From: Bacillota bacterium
GTDB lineage: Bacteria > Bacillota > Clostridia > Oscillospirales > Ruminococcaceae
Direction: 5' to 3'
Assembly: GCA_023418925.1 (NCBI GenBank)
Contig: JAEZYS010000003.1
Span: forward strand, 124,001 to 188,000
Length of the DNA stretch: 64,000 bases
Each line of letters opens with the position of its first letter. The first letter of the stretch is position 1. The translations under genes were made by a program, and so were the position numbers. This document shows positions 48,630-58,425 of this stretch, in pieces. The notes beneath the pieces are model-generated. The model saw nothing but the letters and a program-made list of their open reading frames with translations, was not told the DNA's origin and made no database searches.

Positions 48630-49508
48630 CTACTTTCTTCTTGTTTTGGATTTAAAGGCAATGCCGATAATTTTTGGTCCGCTGTTTGAAGCAATGCATG
48701 TACCAATCTGAAAAGTCATTTCAGGAGGATATCCCAAAGCCCTTGTAACTTCCCTTGTAAAGTCCTTGCCCTCTTCTTCAAGATAGGAAGTCATAACAAC
48801 ATAAGGTGTCTGAGGAATAATGTTTTCCATTGTAACTTCAACCATTTTAGGAATAATAGCCTTATCGCCCCTTACCTTTGCGTCAGTTGAAGAAATGCCA
48901 TCTGCAATTTTAATAATTGGTCTTAGTCCAAGCATTTCACCTACAAATGCAGCAGCAGTACTTACACGGCCTGAACGCTTTACATATTCAAGGGTATAGC
49001 ATGCAAAATGTACTTCTGCACATGAGAACCAGTCTTTAAGGTAAGCTATAATTTCAGTCGGGGACATACCTTTTTCCGCTTTTGCTGCTGCCTGAATTAC
49101 AGGATAACCATAAGTACCAGTGTAATTTCCCGAATCAATTATAAATATATTAATCTTATCTTTTGCATCAGGATGTTCCTCAAAGAAATTCTTCTTTGCA
49201 AGAAGAGCAGCAGAATGGGTATTCGAACCCTTTGAAGCAATGGAAACATATATAAGATCTGTAAACCCATCATTGTAATACTTTGTAAAAGTCTCTTCAA
49301 ATTCAAATGTTGTAATCTGAGAATGATGTGGCAAGTCCTTTGTATTTATTAGAATTTCATAGAATTCCATATTTGGTATATCACGTTCCCTGAAAGAACG
49401 GTCGCCTATAACAACAGGGAAGCACAATATTTCAATGCTATATTTCTTTGCATATTCTGCGGGAATGTCTGATGCAGAGTCAGTTATTATCTTTATCTTA
49501 TGTTCCAT
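48630..49508 (-). CDS. DegV-family (fatty-acid-binding) protein
   Basis: 292 residues. KIITDSASDIPAEYAKKYSI is the N-terminal DegV motif; SQITTFEFEETFTKYYNDGF and ASKGSNTHSAALLAKKNF line the lipid pocket; YVKRSGRVSTAAAFVGEMLG is the conserved middle. Members bind a single fatty acid and, as FakB, hand it to the kinase FakA for phosphorylation. This one has a ~10-residue longer tail of basic residues (KSKTRRK). No fakA in the window. Confidence 0.9.
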   Translation of the reverse strand: MEHKIKIITDSASDIPAEYAKKYSIEILCFPVVIGDRSFRERDIPNMEFYEILINTKDLPHHSQITTFEFEETFTKYYNDGFTDLIYVSIASKGSNTHSAALLAKKNFFEEHPDAKDKINIFIIDSGNYTGTYGYPVIQAAAKAEKGMSPTEIIAYLKDWFSCAEVHFACYTLEYVKRSGRVSTAAAFVGEMLGLRPIIKIADGISSTDAKVRGDKAIIPKMVEVTMENIIPQTPYVVMTSYLEEEGKDFTREVTRALGYPPEMTFQIGTCIASNSGPKIIGIAFKSKTRRK

Positions 49509-49538
49509 AGTATCACAGTTCCTTTCCGGGCTTTAATG

Positions 49539-50048
49539 CTAATCCCAGCTATATTTTGTAAGATTTCCTTCAGTTGAAAGATCAGGAAATTCCCATTGAC
49601 GTAAAACTTCATATGCTGCAATAGCAACAGAATTCGACAAATTAAGGCTTCTAAGGTTTGTACGCATAGGAATTCTGACACAGAAATCCTTGTTTTTATA
49701 TAGCAGTTCTTCAGGAAGCCCTGCATCCTCACGTCCGAAAACAATATAGCAGTTATCAGGGTAGTTTACATCAGAATAAACATTCCTACCCTTTGTTGTG
49801 AAGTAGTAAAAAATGCCGTCATTCCTATTGAAGAATTCATCAAGATTATCATAATAGCTTATGTCAAGCTTATCCCAGTAGTCAAGTCCTGCACGCTTCA
49901 GCATTTTATCTGATATTTCAAACCCGAATGGTTTGACCAGATGTAACTTTGCACCTGTTACAGCGCAGGTTCTGGATATATTGCCAGTATTCTGAGGAAT
50001 CTGAGGTTCAACCAGAACTATATTCAAGTTCTTTACCTGATTATTCAA
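49539..50048 (-). CDS. trmL: tRNA (cytidine(34)-2'-O)-methyltransferase
   Basis: 169 residues, minimal SPOUT methyltransferase that 2'-O-methylates the wobble base of tRNA-Leu. Motif 1 NIVLVEPQIPQNTGNISRTC, motif 2 VFGREDAGLPEELL and motif 3 IPMRTNLRSLNLSNSVAIAA form the trefoil knot and SAM site. Length and motifs match the TrmL/CspR group. It lies 24 nt after pdxY. Confidence 0.94.
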   Translation of the reverse strand: MNNQVKNLNIVLVEPQIPQNTGNISRTCAVTGAKLHLVKPFGFEISDKMLKRAGLDYWDKLDISYYDNLDEFFNRNDGIFYYFTTKGRNVYSDVNYPDNCYIVFGREDAGLPEELLYKNKDFCVRIPMRTNLRSLNLSNSVAIAAYEVLRQWEFPDLSTEGNLTKYSWD

Positions 50049-50072
50049 TTCTGTTATATCTCCTTGTAGTAA

Positions 50073-50933
50073 TTACAGCTGTTCATAATCACATAAAGTA
50101 GGGTTTGATGTAAGAAAATCAAGACAGCTTTCAAGCATTATTCCCTCTCTGGTATCTGTAGAGTAGCTGTATGTTGTTTTAATAGCATATTCAAGAAAAA
50201 GTGTAGCTCTGTTCATTGCAATAGGAAGGCTGTCACCTCTTAGAATGGAACCAGTAAGCACTGACGCAAAAATATCGCCTGTTCCAGGATAATTTGCACC
50301 GACAACATTATACGGTACTCGCCAGAATTTACTGTGTTTTTTATCATACCCAATATTGTAAGCGTTTTCATCTGAATATACGCTTGTTATCACAACAATA
50401 TCAGGACCAAGCTGTGAAAGTCTAAGCAGAAAATTTTTCATCTGTGAGGAAGAAAGCGACGGCTGATTAGGATTTTCACCTAGAAGCATAGCTGCTTCTG
50501 TAATATTTGGTGTGATAATATCTGCAATGCCAACAAGCTCACCCATTCTTGCTCGCAGTTCATTAGTACAGGTTTTATATGGCTTTCCATGGTCAGCCAT
50601 AACAGGATCAACAACTTTAAGCGCATGTTTATAGCTTTCAAAAAAACGCAGACAATGGTCAATTTGACCGATTGAGGCAAGAAAACCACTGTAAACGCAG
50701 TCAAATTCAAAGCCAAGATGCTTGTAATGTTCCAGAGCAGGTTCAATGTAGTCAGTAAGATCCCTTAGAACTATGTCACCGAATCCTCCGGTATGGGATG
50801 AAAGTATAGCGGTCGGAACAGGGCAGACTTGAATACCCATTGACGAGAGTGTCGGCAGGATAACGGAGAGAGAACATCTTCCGATACCCGATAAATCGTG
50901 TATTGCAGCAACCTTGCAGGTTTTATTGTACAT
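50073..50933 (-). CDS. pdxY: Pyridoxal/pyridoxamine kinase
   Basis: 286 residues of the ribokinase fold. AAIHDLSGIGRCSLSVILPT, SGFLASIGQIDHCLRFFESY, DPVMADHGKPYK and PNITEAAMLL precede the catalytic anion hole GANYPGTGDIFASVLTGSIL (GTGD with catalytic Asp). These are the motifs of PdxY/PdxK vitamin B6 salvage kinases, which make PLP from pyridoxal. Upstream of trmL. Confidence 0.9.
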   Translation of the reverse strand: MYNKTCKVAAIHDLSGIGRCSLSVILPTLSSMGIQVCPVPTAILSSHTGGFGDIVLRDLTDYIEPALEHYKHLGFEFDCVYSGFLASIGQIDHCLRFFESYKHALKVVDPVMADHGKPYKTCTNELRARMGELVGIADIITPNITEAAMLLGENPNQPSLSSSQMKNFLLRLSQLGPDIVVITSVYSDENAYNIGYDKKHSKFWRVPYNVVGANYPGTGDIFASVLTGSILRGDSLPIAMNRATLFLEYAIKTTYSYSTDTREGIMLESCLDFLTSNPTLCDYEQL

Positions 50934-51148
50934 ATGAGGCGAACCTTTCAGTAATTGTATAAATAAGACATGAACAATCTTTTTCTATGCTTCAGGACAA
51001 AAATATTACAAATATTATACTATAAAACATAAAAACATACAAGTGTAAATTCAAAATTAATGATCCAGGCATTGAAAAAGGAAAAGAAATAGGTATACTA
51101 TATATTGTATGATTATATTTAAATTACTTTTTGAAAAGGATTATGATT

Positions 51149-51817
51149 ATGGTAAAGTTTAATAATGAGTGGGATGAGCTTTTACAGGATGAATTCAAAA
51201 AGGATTACTATCTTAAACTGCGTGAGTTTCTTAAAGAGGAATATTTTACAAAAACAATTTATCCTGATATGAATAATATCTTCAATTCATTGAAACTGGC
51301 GTCATACAGTAACATAAAAGCAGTTATTCTCGGGCAGGATCCATATCACGGAGCAGGTCAGGCACATGGTCTATGCTTTTCGGTGCAAGATGGGACTCCT
51401 CTTCCTCCATCACTTCAAAATATATACAAAGAGTTATATTCAGACTTGCAAATACCCCCTGTAAAAAGCGGAGAACTTACAAACTGGGCAAAAAACGGGG
51501 TTCTTCTAATGAACACTGTTCTTACAGTACGTGAGGGACAGCCAAACTCACATAAAAACATGGGTTGGGAGATATTTACCGACAAAGTTATTGAACTGCT
51601 TAATCAAAGGGAAAAGCCAATTGTATTTCTACTGTGGGGTGCAAATGCTAGATCAAAGAAAAAGTTGATAACAAATCCAGCACATCTTGTCCTTGAATGT
51701 GCACATCCAAGTCCTCTTTCTGCTTATAATGGATTTTTTGGCTGTAAACACTTTTCAAAAACTAATGAATTTCTTAAATCCGTCGGAGAAAATCCTGTAA
51801 ACTGGAATGTAAAGTAA
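51149..51817 (+). CDS. ung: Uracil-DNA glycosylase
   Basis: 222 residues from ATG 51149, 8 nt after AAAAGGA; ATG 51143 is too close. Removes uracil from DNA. Water-activating loop VILGQDPYHGAGQAHGLCFS (GQDPYH), then the Pro-rich PLPPSLQNIYKEL, GVLLMNTVLTVREGQPNSH and the minor-groove loop AHPSPLSAYNGFFGCKHF (HPSPLS). All catalytic residues (Asp, His) present. Monocistronic, divergent from pdxY. Confidence 0.97.
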   Translation: MVKFNNEWDELLQDEFKKDYYLKLREFLKEEYFTKTIYPDMNNIFNSLKLASYSNIKAVILGQDPYHGAGQAHGLCFSVQDGTPLPPSLQNIYKELYSDLQIPPVKSGELTNWAKNGVLLMNTVLTVREGQPNSHKNMGWEIFTDKVIELLNQREKPIVFLLWGANARSKKKLITNPAHLVLECAHPSPLSAYNGFFGCKHFSKTNEFLKSVGENPVNWNVK

Positions 51818-52058
51818 TAAGTAATTATGTCATAAGTTAAATTTTTTTGAAATTTTATGTTATAATATGTTTATAATATCTTGAATTTTTAAAACTAATA
51901 TGTTATACTGTAATAAGTTGTGCAAACATTATATAAGATAATTCATAATATCAGATACCTTTTTATACATTATATAGCAAATTAAATTTATTTCTGTTGT
52001 TTACACAATGTTGATATTTTTTGATAATAACTTAACTTAATTTAATTTAGGAGAATAT

Positions 52059-53165
52059 ATGAGTCAATTCCTCGCCTTCTGCAAGAGGGAAATTATACTT
52101 ATCATTTCTGCTGTTGCTGCAGTAATTTCATGCGTTTTTGTTCCTGTAACCGATTATATTCAATATGTAGATACAGACATGATCAGCATATTGTTCTGTC
52201 TGATGGTGGTTGTAGCAGGCTTTTCACAAAATAACGTTTTCAAACGTTTTTCACAAATTCTGATAGGAAAGTGCGGGAATACAAGGTCACTAACTGTTTT
52301 ACTTGTAATGATGACATTCTTTTCATCTGTTTTTATTACTAATGATGTTTCGCTGATAACGTTTGTACCGTTTACAATACTTACATTTGCCTCAAAGAAA
52401 AGATACATACCATTTGTAATTACTATCCAGACAATTGCAGCAAACCTTGGAAGTGCCCTTACACCTACTGGAAGCCCGCATAACTTGTATTTGTTTTCTG
52501 CATATGAGATGTCAGTACTGGAATTTTTAAAAATAACTTTTCCGATATTTGCAATAAGCTTGTTTATAATCTTTGCTTTATCTATGTTTGTGAAGAAAGA
52601 GACTGTTGAAGCCACACAGGAAGAAAAAATTGAAATCAGTAACAAGTCATACTTGTATCTGTACTGTATTCTGTTTGTACTTTGTCTGCTTTCAGTATTT
52701 AAAGTCATTGATGTTATGGTTGTGCTTGTGTCTGTAATGATTGTTGTTGCTATTGCGCAGCCAAGACTTTTCTTCAAAGCAGATTATGGTCTCCTCGTGA
52801 CTTTTGTATTTTTCTTCATTTTTATCGGAAATATTCAGAATATAGAACCTGTAAGAGAATTCCTTACCAGCATAATTAATGAGAGAGAATTTATTTCATC
52901 TATTGCATTAAGCCAGGTTATCAGCAATGTTCCGACAGCAGTAATGATGTCTGGTTTTACTGATAAAGCATCTGATGTTATCCTTGGATGCAATATAGGG
53001 GGACTTGGTACAATAATGGCTTCACTTGCAAGTCTTATTTCATTTAAAGTATACTCAAGCTCTGAAGAGGCCGAAACTGGAAAATATATGGCTGTGTTCT
53101 CGATTGTAAATTTTCTTGTTTTGATAATTTTATTTCTCATTACATATAAGTTTTTTATTATTTGA
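52059..53165 (+). CDS. SLC13/ion-transporter-superfamily permease
   Basis: 368 residues, 9-10 membrane helices. Two hairpin motifs of the ion transporter superfamily are visible: VFITNDVSLITFVPFTILTF in the first half and NLGSALTPTGSPHNLYLFSA; the second-half equivalent is SQVISNVPTAVMMSGFTDKA + GCNIGGLGTIMASLASLISF. Such proteins carry anions (di/tricarboxylates, sulfate, arsenite) coupled to cations; substrate cannot be decided here. AT-rich upstream with TATAAT-like boxes; a cytoplasmic loop (EATQEEKIEISNK) splits the halves. Confidence 0.85.
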   Translation: MSQFLAFCKREIILIISAVAAVISCVFVPVTDYIQYVDTDMISILFCLMVVVAGFSQNNVFKRFSQILIGKCGNTRSLTVLLVMMTFFSSVFITNDVSLITFVPFTILTFASKKRYIPFVITIQTIAANLGSALTPTGSPHNLYLFSAYEMSVLEFLKITFPIFAISLFIIFALSMFVKKETVEATQEEKIEISNKSYLYLYCILFVLCLLSVFKVIDVMVVLVSVMIVVAIAQPRLFFKADYGLLVTFVFFFIFIGNIQNIEPVREFLTSIINEREFISSIALSQVISNVPTAVMMSGFTDKASDVILGCNIGGLGTIMASLASLISFKVYSSSEEAETGKYMAVFSIVNFLVLIILFLITYKFFII

Positions 53166-53223
53166 CCGATATATATTATAAGATTTTAAAATCACTGTAA
53201 TTATAGACGTTTTGATTCTATGC

Positions 53224-53252
53224 TTGCAAACATACTGAAGGTATAGTATAAT
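53224..53252 (+). promoter_or_regulatory. Promoter of the GH44 gene
   Basis: TTGCAA (53224-53229), 17 nt, TATAAT (53247-53252). About 60 nt before the ATG. Confidence 0.6.
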
Positions 53253-53313
53253 ATAAAAAAATGTTTATATGAGCATATTATAAATTGTATGCAAGTTTTG
53301 AGAGGATAAAATA

Positions 53314-55269
53314 ATGTTATCTGTTAAAAAGATATTATCAGCTTGCTTAACATCATTTATCAGCTTTAATATAGTATTTTCTGATTTTTCAGTATATGCA
53401 GAAAATGATAATGTTAACGGTGAGAAAATCACTGAAATTACAATATATCCAAATGAAGGACATAAAAAGATCAGTCCTTATATTTATGGTATTAATGACA
53501 ATACGGATTTATCAGATGTTACTGTCAATGCAGTAAAACAGCCGGGAAATCTGCTTACATCATATAATTGGGAAACAAACTATTATAATACCGGGTCAGA
53601 AAAGGGCAACTTAAATAATTTTTCTCTTGCAGATGATTATAGCAAGGATGAACTTGATAAGCCTGGAATATTAGCTTATGACCTGATGAAAAAAGCTGAT
53701 AAATATGATATACCGATGAAGCTTACAACTTTGCCTATGATGGGTTATGTTGCAGCAGATTCTTATGGAGAAGTTAAGGTTGAAAATTCAATTGTCAGAT
53801 TTTTGAATACAAGTTTCAATAAGGCTGATTCTTACCTGCTTGTTCCAAATAAAAATGATGACAAGGTATATATTGATGAGTATATCAGTTACCTTGTGTC
53901 AAAGTATAATGACGCCTCAAATGGTGGATTTAATGGCTATTTTCTAGATTCTGAACCAGAATACTGGAATCAGAGATTCAACATTTTAAAACCTGATCAG
54001 CTCACAGCGCAGGAACTTATGAGTAAATCAATACAGTTATCACTGACAGTTAAAAATATTGATCCGGATGCTGTTGTTTTCGGTCCATCGGTAAGAAATA
54101 TTTCTTCATATGTAAATATGAACAACTCAAATGACTGGCAGAATTATAGTGATAATTACACATGGTTTATAGATTTTTACCTGAGCAGTTTCTATGAGGC
54201 TGAAAAACAATCTGGAAGAAGAACACTTGATGTACTGGATCTTCACTATTTCACTGAGGCTTATACAATGGTTGGCACTCCAGTAATTATCGGGAATGAT
54301 ACTCTTTCAAATTCAGAAAGAATCCAGTCAGTAAGAACTTTGTGGGATTCAACTTATACAGAAAACAGTTCACCTGTTCTTCTCAATAAACAGCATACAC
54401 CAATTATTCCTACGGTACAGGCATCAATCAGAATGTATTATCCTGATACCAAGCTTTCCTTTTCAGAGTACAGCTTCGGTGGCGGCTCAAATATAAGTGG
54501 TGGAATTGCACAGGCTGATGTTCTTGGCATTTTTGCTGCAAATGATGTTTATATGGCAGGACTTGTACCTGATATAAGTTGTTCTTATCAGAAGTCTGCA
54601 ATAAATCTGTATACCAACTATGACGGAGAGGGAAGTTCATTCGGTGAAACCCTTGTTAAGTCTGATAACGGCGGAGATACATTCAGTTCAGTATACTCTT
54701 CTGTTAGCGATAAATTTGAGAAAACACTGAAATCAGTTATTATTAATAAAGATGTCAATGAAAAAAAGACTTTAATATCAATTGACTCACCAGTTAAATT
54801 TGTAAGTGCTTCTGTTTATGCGTTTGATGAACATAATTCAGAAATCAGGCTGGTTGATAAAATAACAGACATAGCAGGTAATGATTTTGAATATACTCTT
54901 TCACCACTCACTGTCTATATGTTTGAGTTTAACGGTGATCAGGTAATTGAAAATACTGACAGCAATACGGATAATCATAAAACAGAACCTACTGAAAGTA
55001 TTACACAGGAAGTTCAGACCGAGACTGGCATTTCAGAAAGTAATGAAATTATTACAAAAGAAAGTCTTAATGAAAGCACACTGGAACAACTTGAATCCAC
55101 AGTTACATCTGTAAGTGAAATTACAGAATCAGATGATTCGGAAATTCCAAAGAAAAGCGTTCCGGTTTTTGTGAAAATAGTTGTATCGGTTCTGGTTGCG
55201 GCGGTTATTATTATTATGGTTTATGTATATTTCTTTGAGTGCAACAAAAATAAATATAAAAAAGATTGA
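53314..55269 (+). CDS. GH44-family glycoside hydrolase, cell-surface anchored
   Basis: 651 residues. Signal peptide (ACLTSFISFNIVFSDFSVYA), then the GH44 module (about 35-440): KISPYIYGINDNTDLSDVTV, GFNGYFLDSEPEYWNQRFNI with the acid/base Glu, LDLHYFTEAYTMVG, and KLSFSEYSFGGGSNISGGIA with the nucleophile Glu. A beta domain follows (about 440-545), then a Ser/Thr/Glu-rich linker (about 550-610) and a C-terminal helix (FVKIVVSVLVAAVIIIMVYV) with a basic end, so the enzyme stays membrane-bound facing outside. GH44 enzymes cut cellulose, xyloglucan and similar beta-glucans. No dockerin or CBM seen. Followed at 29 nt by a diguanylate cyclase gene. Confidence 0.85.
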   Translation: MLSVKKILSACLTSFISFNIVFSDFSVYAENDNVNGEKITEITIYPNEGHKKISPYIYGINDNTDLSDVTVNAVKQPGNLLTSYNWETNYYNTGSEKGNLNNFSLADDYSKDELDKPGILAYDLMKKADKYDIPMKLTTLPMMGYVAADSYGEVKVENSIVRFLNTSFNKADSYLLVPNKNDDKVYIDEYISYLVSKYNDASNGGFNGYFLDSEPEYWNQRFNILKPDQLTAQELMSKSIQLSLTVKNIDPDAVVFGPSVRNISSYVNMNNSNDWQNYSDNYTWFIDFYLSSFYEAEKQSGRRTLDVLDLHYFTEAYTMVGTPVIIGNDTLSNSERIQSVRTLWDSTYTENSSPVLLNKQHTPIIPTVQASIRMYYPDTKLSFSEYSFGGGSNISGGIAQADVLGIFAANDVYMAGLVPDISCSYQKSAINLYTNYDGEGSSFGETLVKSDNGGDTFSSVYSSVSDKFEKTLKSVIINKDVNEKKTLISIDSPVKFVSASVYAFDEHNSEIRLVDKITDIAGNDFEYTLSPLTVYMFEFNGDQVIENTDSNTDNHKTEPTESITQEVQTETGISESNEIITKESLNESTLEQLESTVTSVSEITESDDSEIPKKSVPVFVKIVVSVLVAAVIIIMVYVYFFECNKNKYKKD

Positions 55270-55298
55270 TTAGCAGACATATTATTGGAGGAAGCAGA

Positions 55299-57323
55299 AT
55301 GAAGGTAAAAACTAAATTAACAGTTGTGATACTTCTATTTTCTTTAGTTCCGTTTATCATTATTAGTATAATTGCTTTTTCCTATTTTGAGGGACTGAAT
55401 ACTGACATTCAAGTTGCTAATATAGATAGAACCATTAAAAATCAAGCAGAAAACGTTGAGCTTATATTTAATGATATTATTACAAGTTCAAAAGAAATCT
55501 CCAGTATAGCTGAAATAAAAAAATATGCTACATTGAGCAATAAATCAGATTTTAATGTCAACGATGAAGAAAACTTTGAATCTTCACAGGAAATCAATAA
55601 CATATTGAATTTAACAAATAAAACCTGCGGGTATGTAATTAATACAAAGGTAATCAATAATAATGGTGTAATAATAGCTTCTGACAATGAGTTTGAAGTT
55701 GGTAAACTGATGGAAGGTTACATTGGCCTTGACGAGATTGCCCTTAAGAATAATGGAATTACAGGCCTTATGGAGAAGGACATCAATGGAGTAAAAACTC
55801 CGTATTTTGTAATTGTAAAAAATATTTATTCATTTGATAATCAGAAGCAGGGTTTACTTTATCAGCAGTACAATCTTATGAATATCCAACAGTTATTTAC
55901 TAATATAAAAATTGATAAATATACAAGCCTTATGATTTTTGATAAGGATGGAAATGTGCTTCATCATCCTTATAATTCATTGAAAAATTATCAGGACTAC
56001 AATGAGTTGAAATCATTGTCCGGAGAAATTGAAGTTATTCTTAAAAATGCCGGTGAGAATGCTGAAAATGGTGATTACATAACATATAAATTCAATCGTG
56101 AAAGCAAATATTTTAATTATTCTTATATAAATAATTGCGGCCTAGTTGTTGTAGGGTTAACAAGAACAGAAAACATTATCAGTGAATTTAACAAAAACAT
56201 TTCAAATATAAGATTAGCAAGTCTGATTATGGGATTTGTCGTATCAGTACTGGTTATAGTTTTTGTATTTAAGTTTACTTCACCTTTTGATACAATTATT
56301 CAGATTCTTAACAAAAAGCAGAAAGGAGATATGAATGCCAAGCTGTCGATTGATTCAAAAGATGAGTTTGGATATATTTCGAATGCTTTGAATACATTAT
56401 TTAATGAAGTAATGGAGAATGAACAGCGTTACAGAACAATAGTTGAAATGACAAATAATATTGTCTTTGAGATAAATTTCAGACGTAATTATGTTTTTAT
56501 TTCAAAGAATTTTAACAAGCAATTCAGTTTCCGACCAAAGAATGATACTCTTGAAGAAAGCTTTTTCTATAAGGCAAGGGTTCATAAGGACGATAGGGAT
56601 CGCTTTAACCATGATTTTGAAAGAATTATTCAGACATCAAATTTCATGCAGGGCGAGTATAGAATAAAGAATATCTACGGTGAATTCAGTTGGGTTCAGG
56701 TTAAGGCTAATAAATTTTATGACAGAAACGAAATCCCAACTAAGATTGTCGGAGTCATAGCAGATATCGATCGTGAAAAGAAGAGTGAAATGCACCTTGT
56801 TCAGCGTGCTTGTTACGATAACCTTACACAGCTTTTCAACAGAGAGACATTTATAAAAAACCTTGGAACTGCTATGGAGCAGTCTGCTGAGAAAAAGACT
56901 CTTGATGCACTTCTGTTTATCGATCTTGACGATTTCAAATTCTTCAATGACCAGTATACTCATGCCTGCGGTGATGAAGTCCTGAAGTTTGTTGCAGATA
57001 CACTCAAGGAAATCTGCTTTGAAAAGGGCTTTGCAGGAAGAATGGGCGGAGATGAATTTGTTGCTTGTATAAAGAATCTTACCCTTATTGGAGATATAGG
57101 AAAGATAGCTCAGGAAATCATTGATATTCTCGGGCAGGGATTTGTTTCAGAAGTAAACGGAAAGACGCTTACAATCCATTGCAGTATCGGTATTGCGTTC
57201 TTCCGTGAAAACGGACGTACACCTGAACAGCTTATTGCGTCTGCCGACGAAGCAATGTATATTATTAAAAAGCATGGTAAATCAGCATATACATATGCAA
57301 AATCCACAGCAAAACAAGCATAA
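55299..57323 (+). CDS. Membrane diguanylate cyclase (Cache-like sensor, HAMP, PAS, GGDEF)
   Basis: 674 residues from ATG 55299 (TTGGAGGA upstream). Helix 1 (LTVVILLFSLVPFIIISIIA), an extracellular dCache-like domain (about 35-300), helix 2 (about 305-328, LASLIMGFVVSVLVIVFVFK), a HAMP-like linker (GDMNAKLSIDSKDEFGYISN), PAS with PAC (YRTIVEMTNNIVFEINFRRN; SWVQVKANKFYDRNEIPTKI) and a C-terminal GGDEF domain with intact FAGRMGGDEFVACIKN. It should make c-di-GMP when an external ligand binds. No RxxD inhibitory site is evident. Sits directly after the GH44 gene, so a sugar-related signal is possible but unproven. Confidence 0.93.
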   Translation: MKVKTKLTVVILLFSLVPFIIISIIAFSYFEGLNTDIQVANIDRTIKNQAENVELIFNDIITSSKEISSIAEIKKYATLSNKSDFNVNDEENFESSQEINNILNLTNKTCGYVINTKVINNNGVIIASDNEFEVGKLMEGYIGLDEIALKNNGITGLMEKDINGVKTPYFVIVKNIYSFDNQKQGLLYQQYNLMNIQQLFTNIKIDKYTSLMIFDKDGNVLHHPYNSLKNYQDYNELKSLSGEIEVILKNAGENAENGDYITYKFNRESKYFNYSYINNCGLVVVGLTRTENIISEFNKNISNIRLASLIMGFVVSVLVIVFVFKFTSPFDTIIQILNKKQKGDMNAKLSIDSKDEFGYISNALNTLFNEVMENEQRYRTIVEMTNNIVFEINFRRNYVFISKNFNKQFSFRPKNDTLEESFFYKARVHKDDRDRFNHDFERIIQTSNFMQGEYRIKNIYGEFSWVQVKANKFYDRNEIPTKIVGVIADIDREKKSEMHLVQRACYDNLTQLFNRETFIKNLGTAMEQSAEKKTLDALLFIDLDDFKFFNDQYTHACGDEVLKFVADTLKEICFEKGFAGRMGGDEFVACIKNLTLIGDIGKIAQEIIDILGQGFVSEVNGKTLTIHCSIGIAFFRENGRTPEQLIASADEAMYIIKKHGKSAYTYAKSTAKQA

Positions 57324-57329
57324 AATAGG

Positions 57330-57357
57330 GCAGCCGATTTTATTTCGGCTGCTTTTT
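57330..57357 (+). terminator. Rho-independent terminator
   Basis: GCAGCCGA (57330-57337) / TCGGCTGC (57345-57352), then TTTTT. Confidence 0.92.
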
Positions 57358-57425
57358 ATGTAGTTCTGTTGCATTAATGATGGGAAAAGGTAAAATATAA
57401 TAATATAATTATTTTGGAGGAGAAC

Positions 57426-58388
57426 ATGGACTGGACTGAAGTAAATATTTATACAACAACAGAAGGAATTGACCCTGTTTGTGGTTGCTTGCTTTGTATC
57501 GGAGTTACAGGTTTTGTAATAAGGGATGCAAAGGATTTTGAAGATTTTCTTAATAACAAGACTGGCAACTGGGATTATATTGATGATGACCTGATGAATT
57601 TAAAAGAATGTGAAACATGTGTTACTGTTTATCTTGCTAATAATTCACAGGGTGCTGATATGCTTTCATCTATCAGGACTGAAATGGTTGCACTTAAAGG
57701 TATAGATAATGAAAACCAGTTTGGCAGACTTGCTGTTGAGCTTTCTAATGTCAGGGAAGAGGATTGGGCGAATAACTGGAAGCAGTATTTCAAGCCTCTA
57801 GAAGTCGGTGAAAAGCTTGTTATCAAGCCATCATGGGAGAAATATGACGGACATGAAAGCCGCAGAATTCTTGAAATAGACCCTGCTTCAAGCTTTGGAA
57901 CAGGTCAGCACAATACAACGCAGCTTTGCCTTGAGCTTATTGAAAAGAACATAAAACTGGGCGATAAAATGCTTGATTTGGGATGCGGAAGCGGAATTCT
58001 CTCAATTGCAGGTATACTTCTTGGTGCAGATAGTGCTGTTGCTGTTGATATTGACCAGAATAGCGTAAAGATTGCCAATGAGAATGCAGGGAAGAATCAT
58101 ATTCCTGAGGATAAATACACTGCTTACTGCGGGAATGTAATTTCAGATATGACTTTATGTGAAAAAATTGGCGGAGGATATGATATTCTCGCTGCAAACA
58201 TAGTTGCAGATGTCCTTATTGCAATGAGTCCATTGTTCAAAAAGTTTATTAAGAAGGACGGAGTTCTGATTCTTTCAGGAATTATCTGCGAGAGATGTAA
58301 CGATGTTCTTGATGCAATGAAAAACAACGGATATACTCTTATTGAAATGAAAGAAAAGGATGGCTGGGCAGCTGTTTCTTTCAGATAA
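57426..58388 (+). CDS. prmA: Ribosomal protein L11 methyltransferase
   Basis: 320 residues from ATG 57426 (TTTGGAGGAG upstream). N-terminal substrate-recognition domain (about 1-110), then SAM domain with SSFGTGQHNTTQLCLELIEK, MLDLGCGSGILSIAGILLGA (motif I), AVDIDQNSVKIANENAGKN and the catalytic-pocket DILAANIVADVLIAMSPLF. Trimethylates ribosomal protein L11. Slightly longer at the N-terminus than many PrmA proteins. Ends at a bidirectional terminator shared with eno. Confidence 0.95.
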   Translation: MDWTEVNIYTTTEGIDPVCGCLLCIGVTGFVIRDAKDFEDFLNNKTGNWDYIDDDLMNLKECETCVTVYLANNSQGADMLSSIRTEMVALKGIDNENQFGRLAVELSNVREEDWANNWKQYFKPLEVGEKLVIKPSWEKYDGHESRRILEIDPASSFGTGQHNTTQLCLELIEKNIKLGDKMLDLGCGSGILSIAGILLGADSAVAVDIDQNSVKIANENAGKNHIPEDKYTAYCGNVISDMTLCEKIGGGYDILAANIVADVLIAMSPLFKKFIKKDGVLILSGIICERCNDVLDAMKNNGYTLIEMKEKDGWAAVSFR

Positions 58389-58391
58389 TAA

Positions 58392-58421
58392 AAAGCGGAC
58401 AGTCAACAGGCTGTCCGCTTT
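58392..58421. terminator. Bidirectional terminator between prmA and eno
   Basis: AAAGCGGACAG (58392-58402) / CTGTCCGCTTT (58411-58421), perfect 11-bp stem. Confidence 0.92.
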
Positions 58422-58425
58422 AATA

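Noticed and set aside
52160..52777. 205-codon minus-strand frame inside the SLC13-type permease gene
   Set aside because: Antisense shadow; the plus-strand frame has membrane helices and family motifs.
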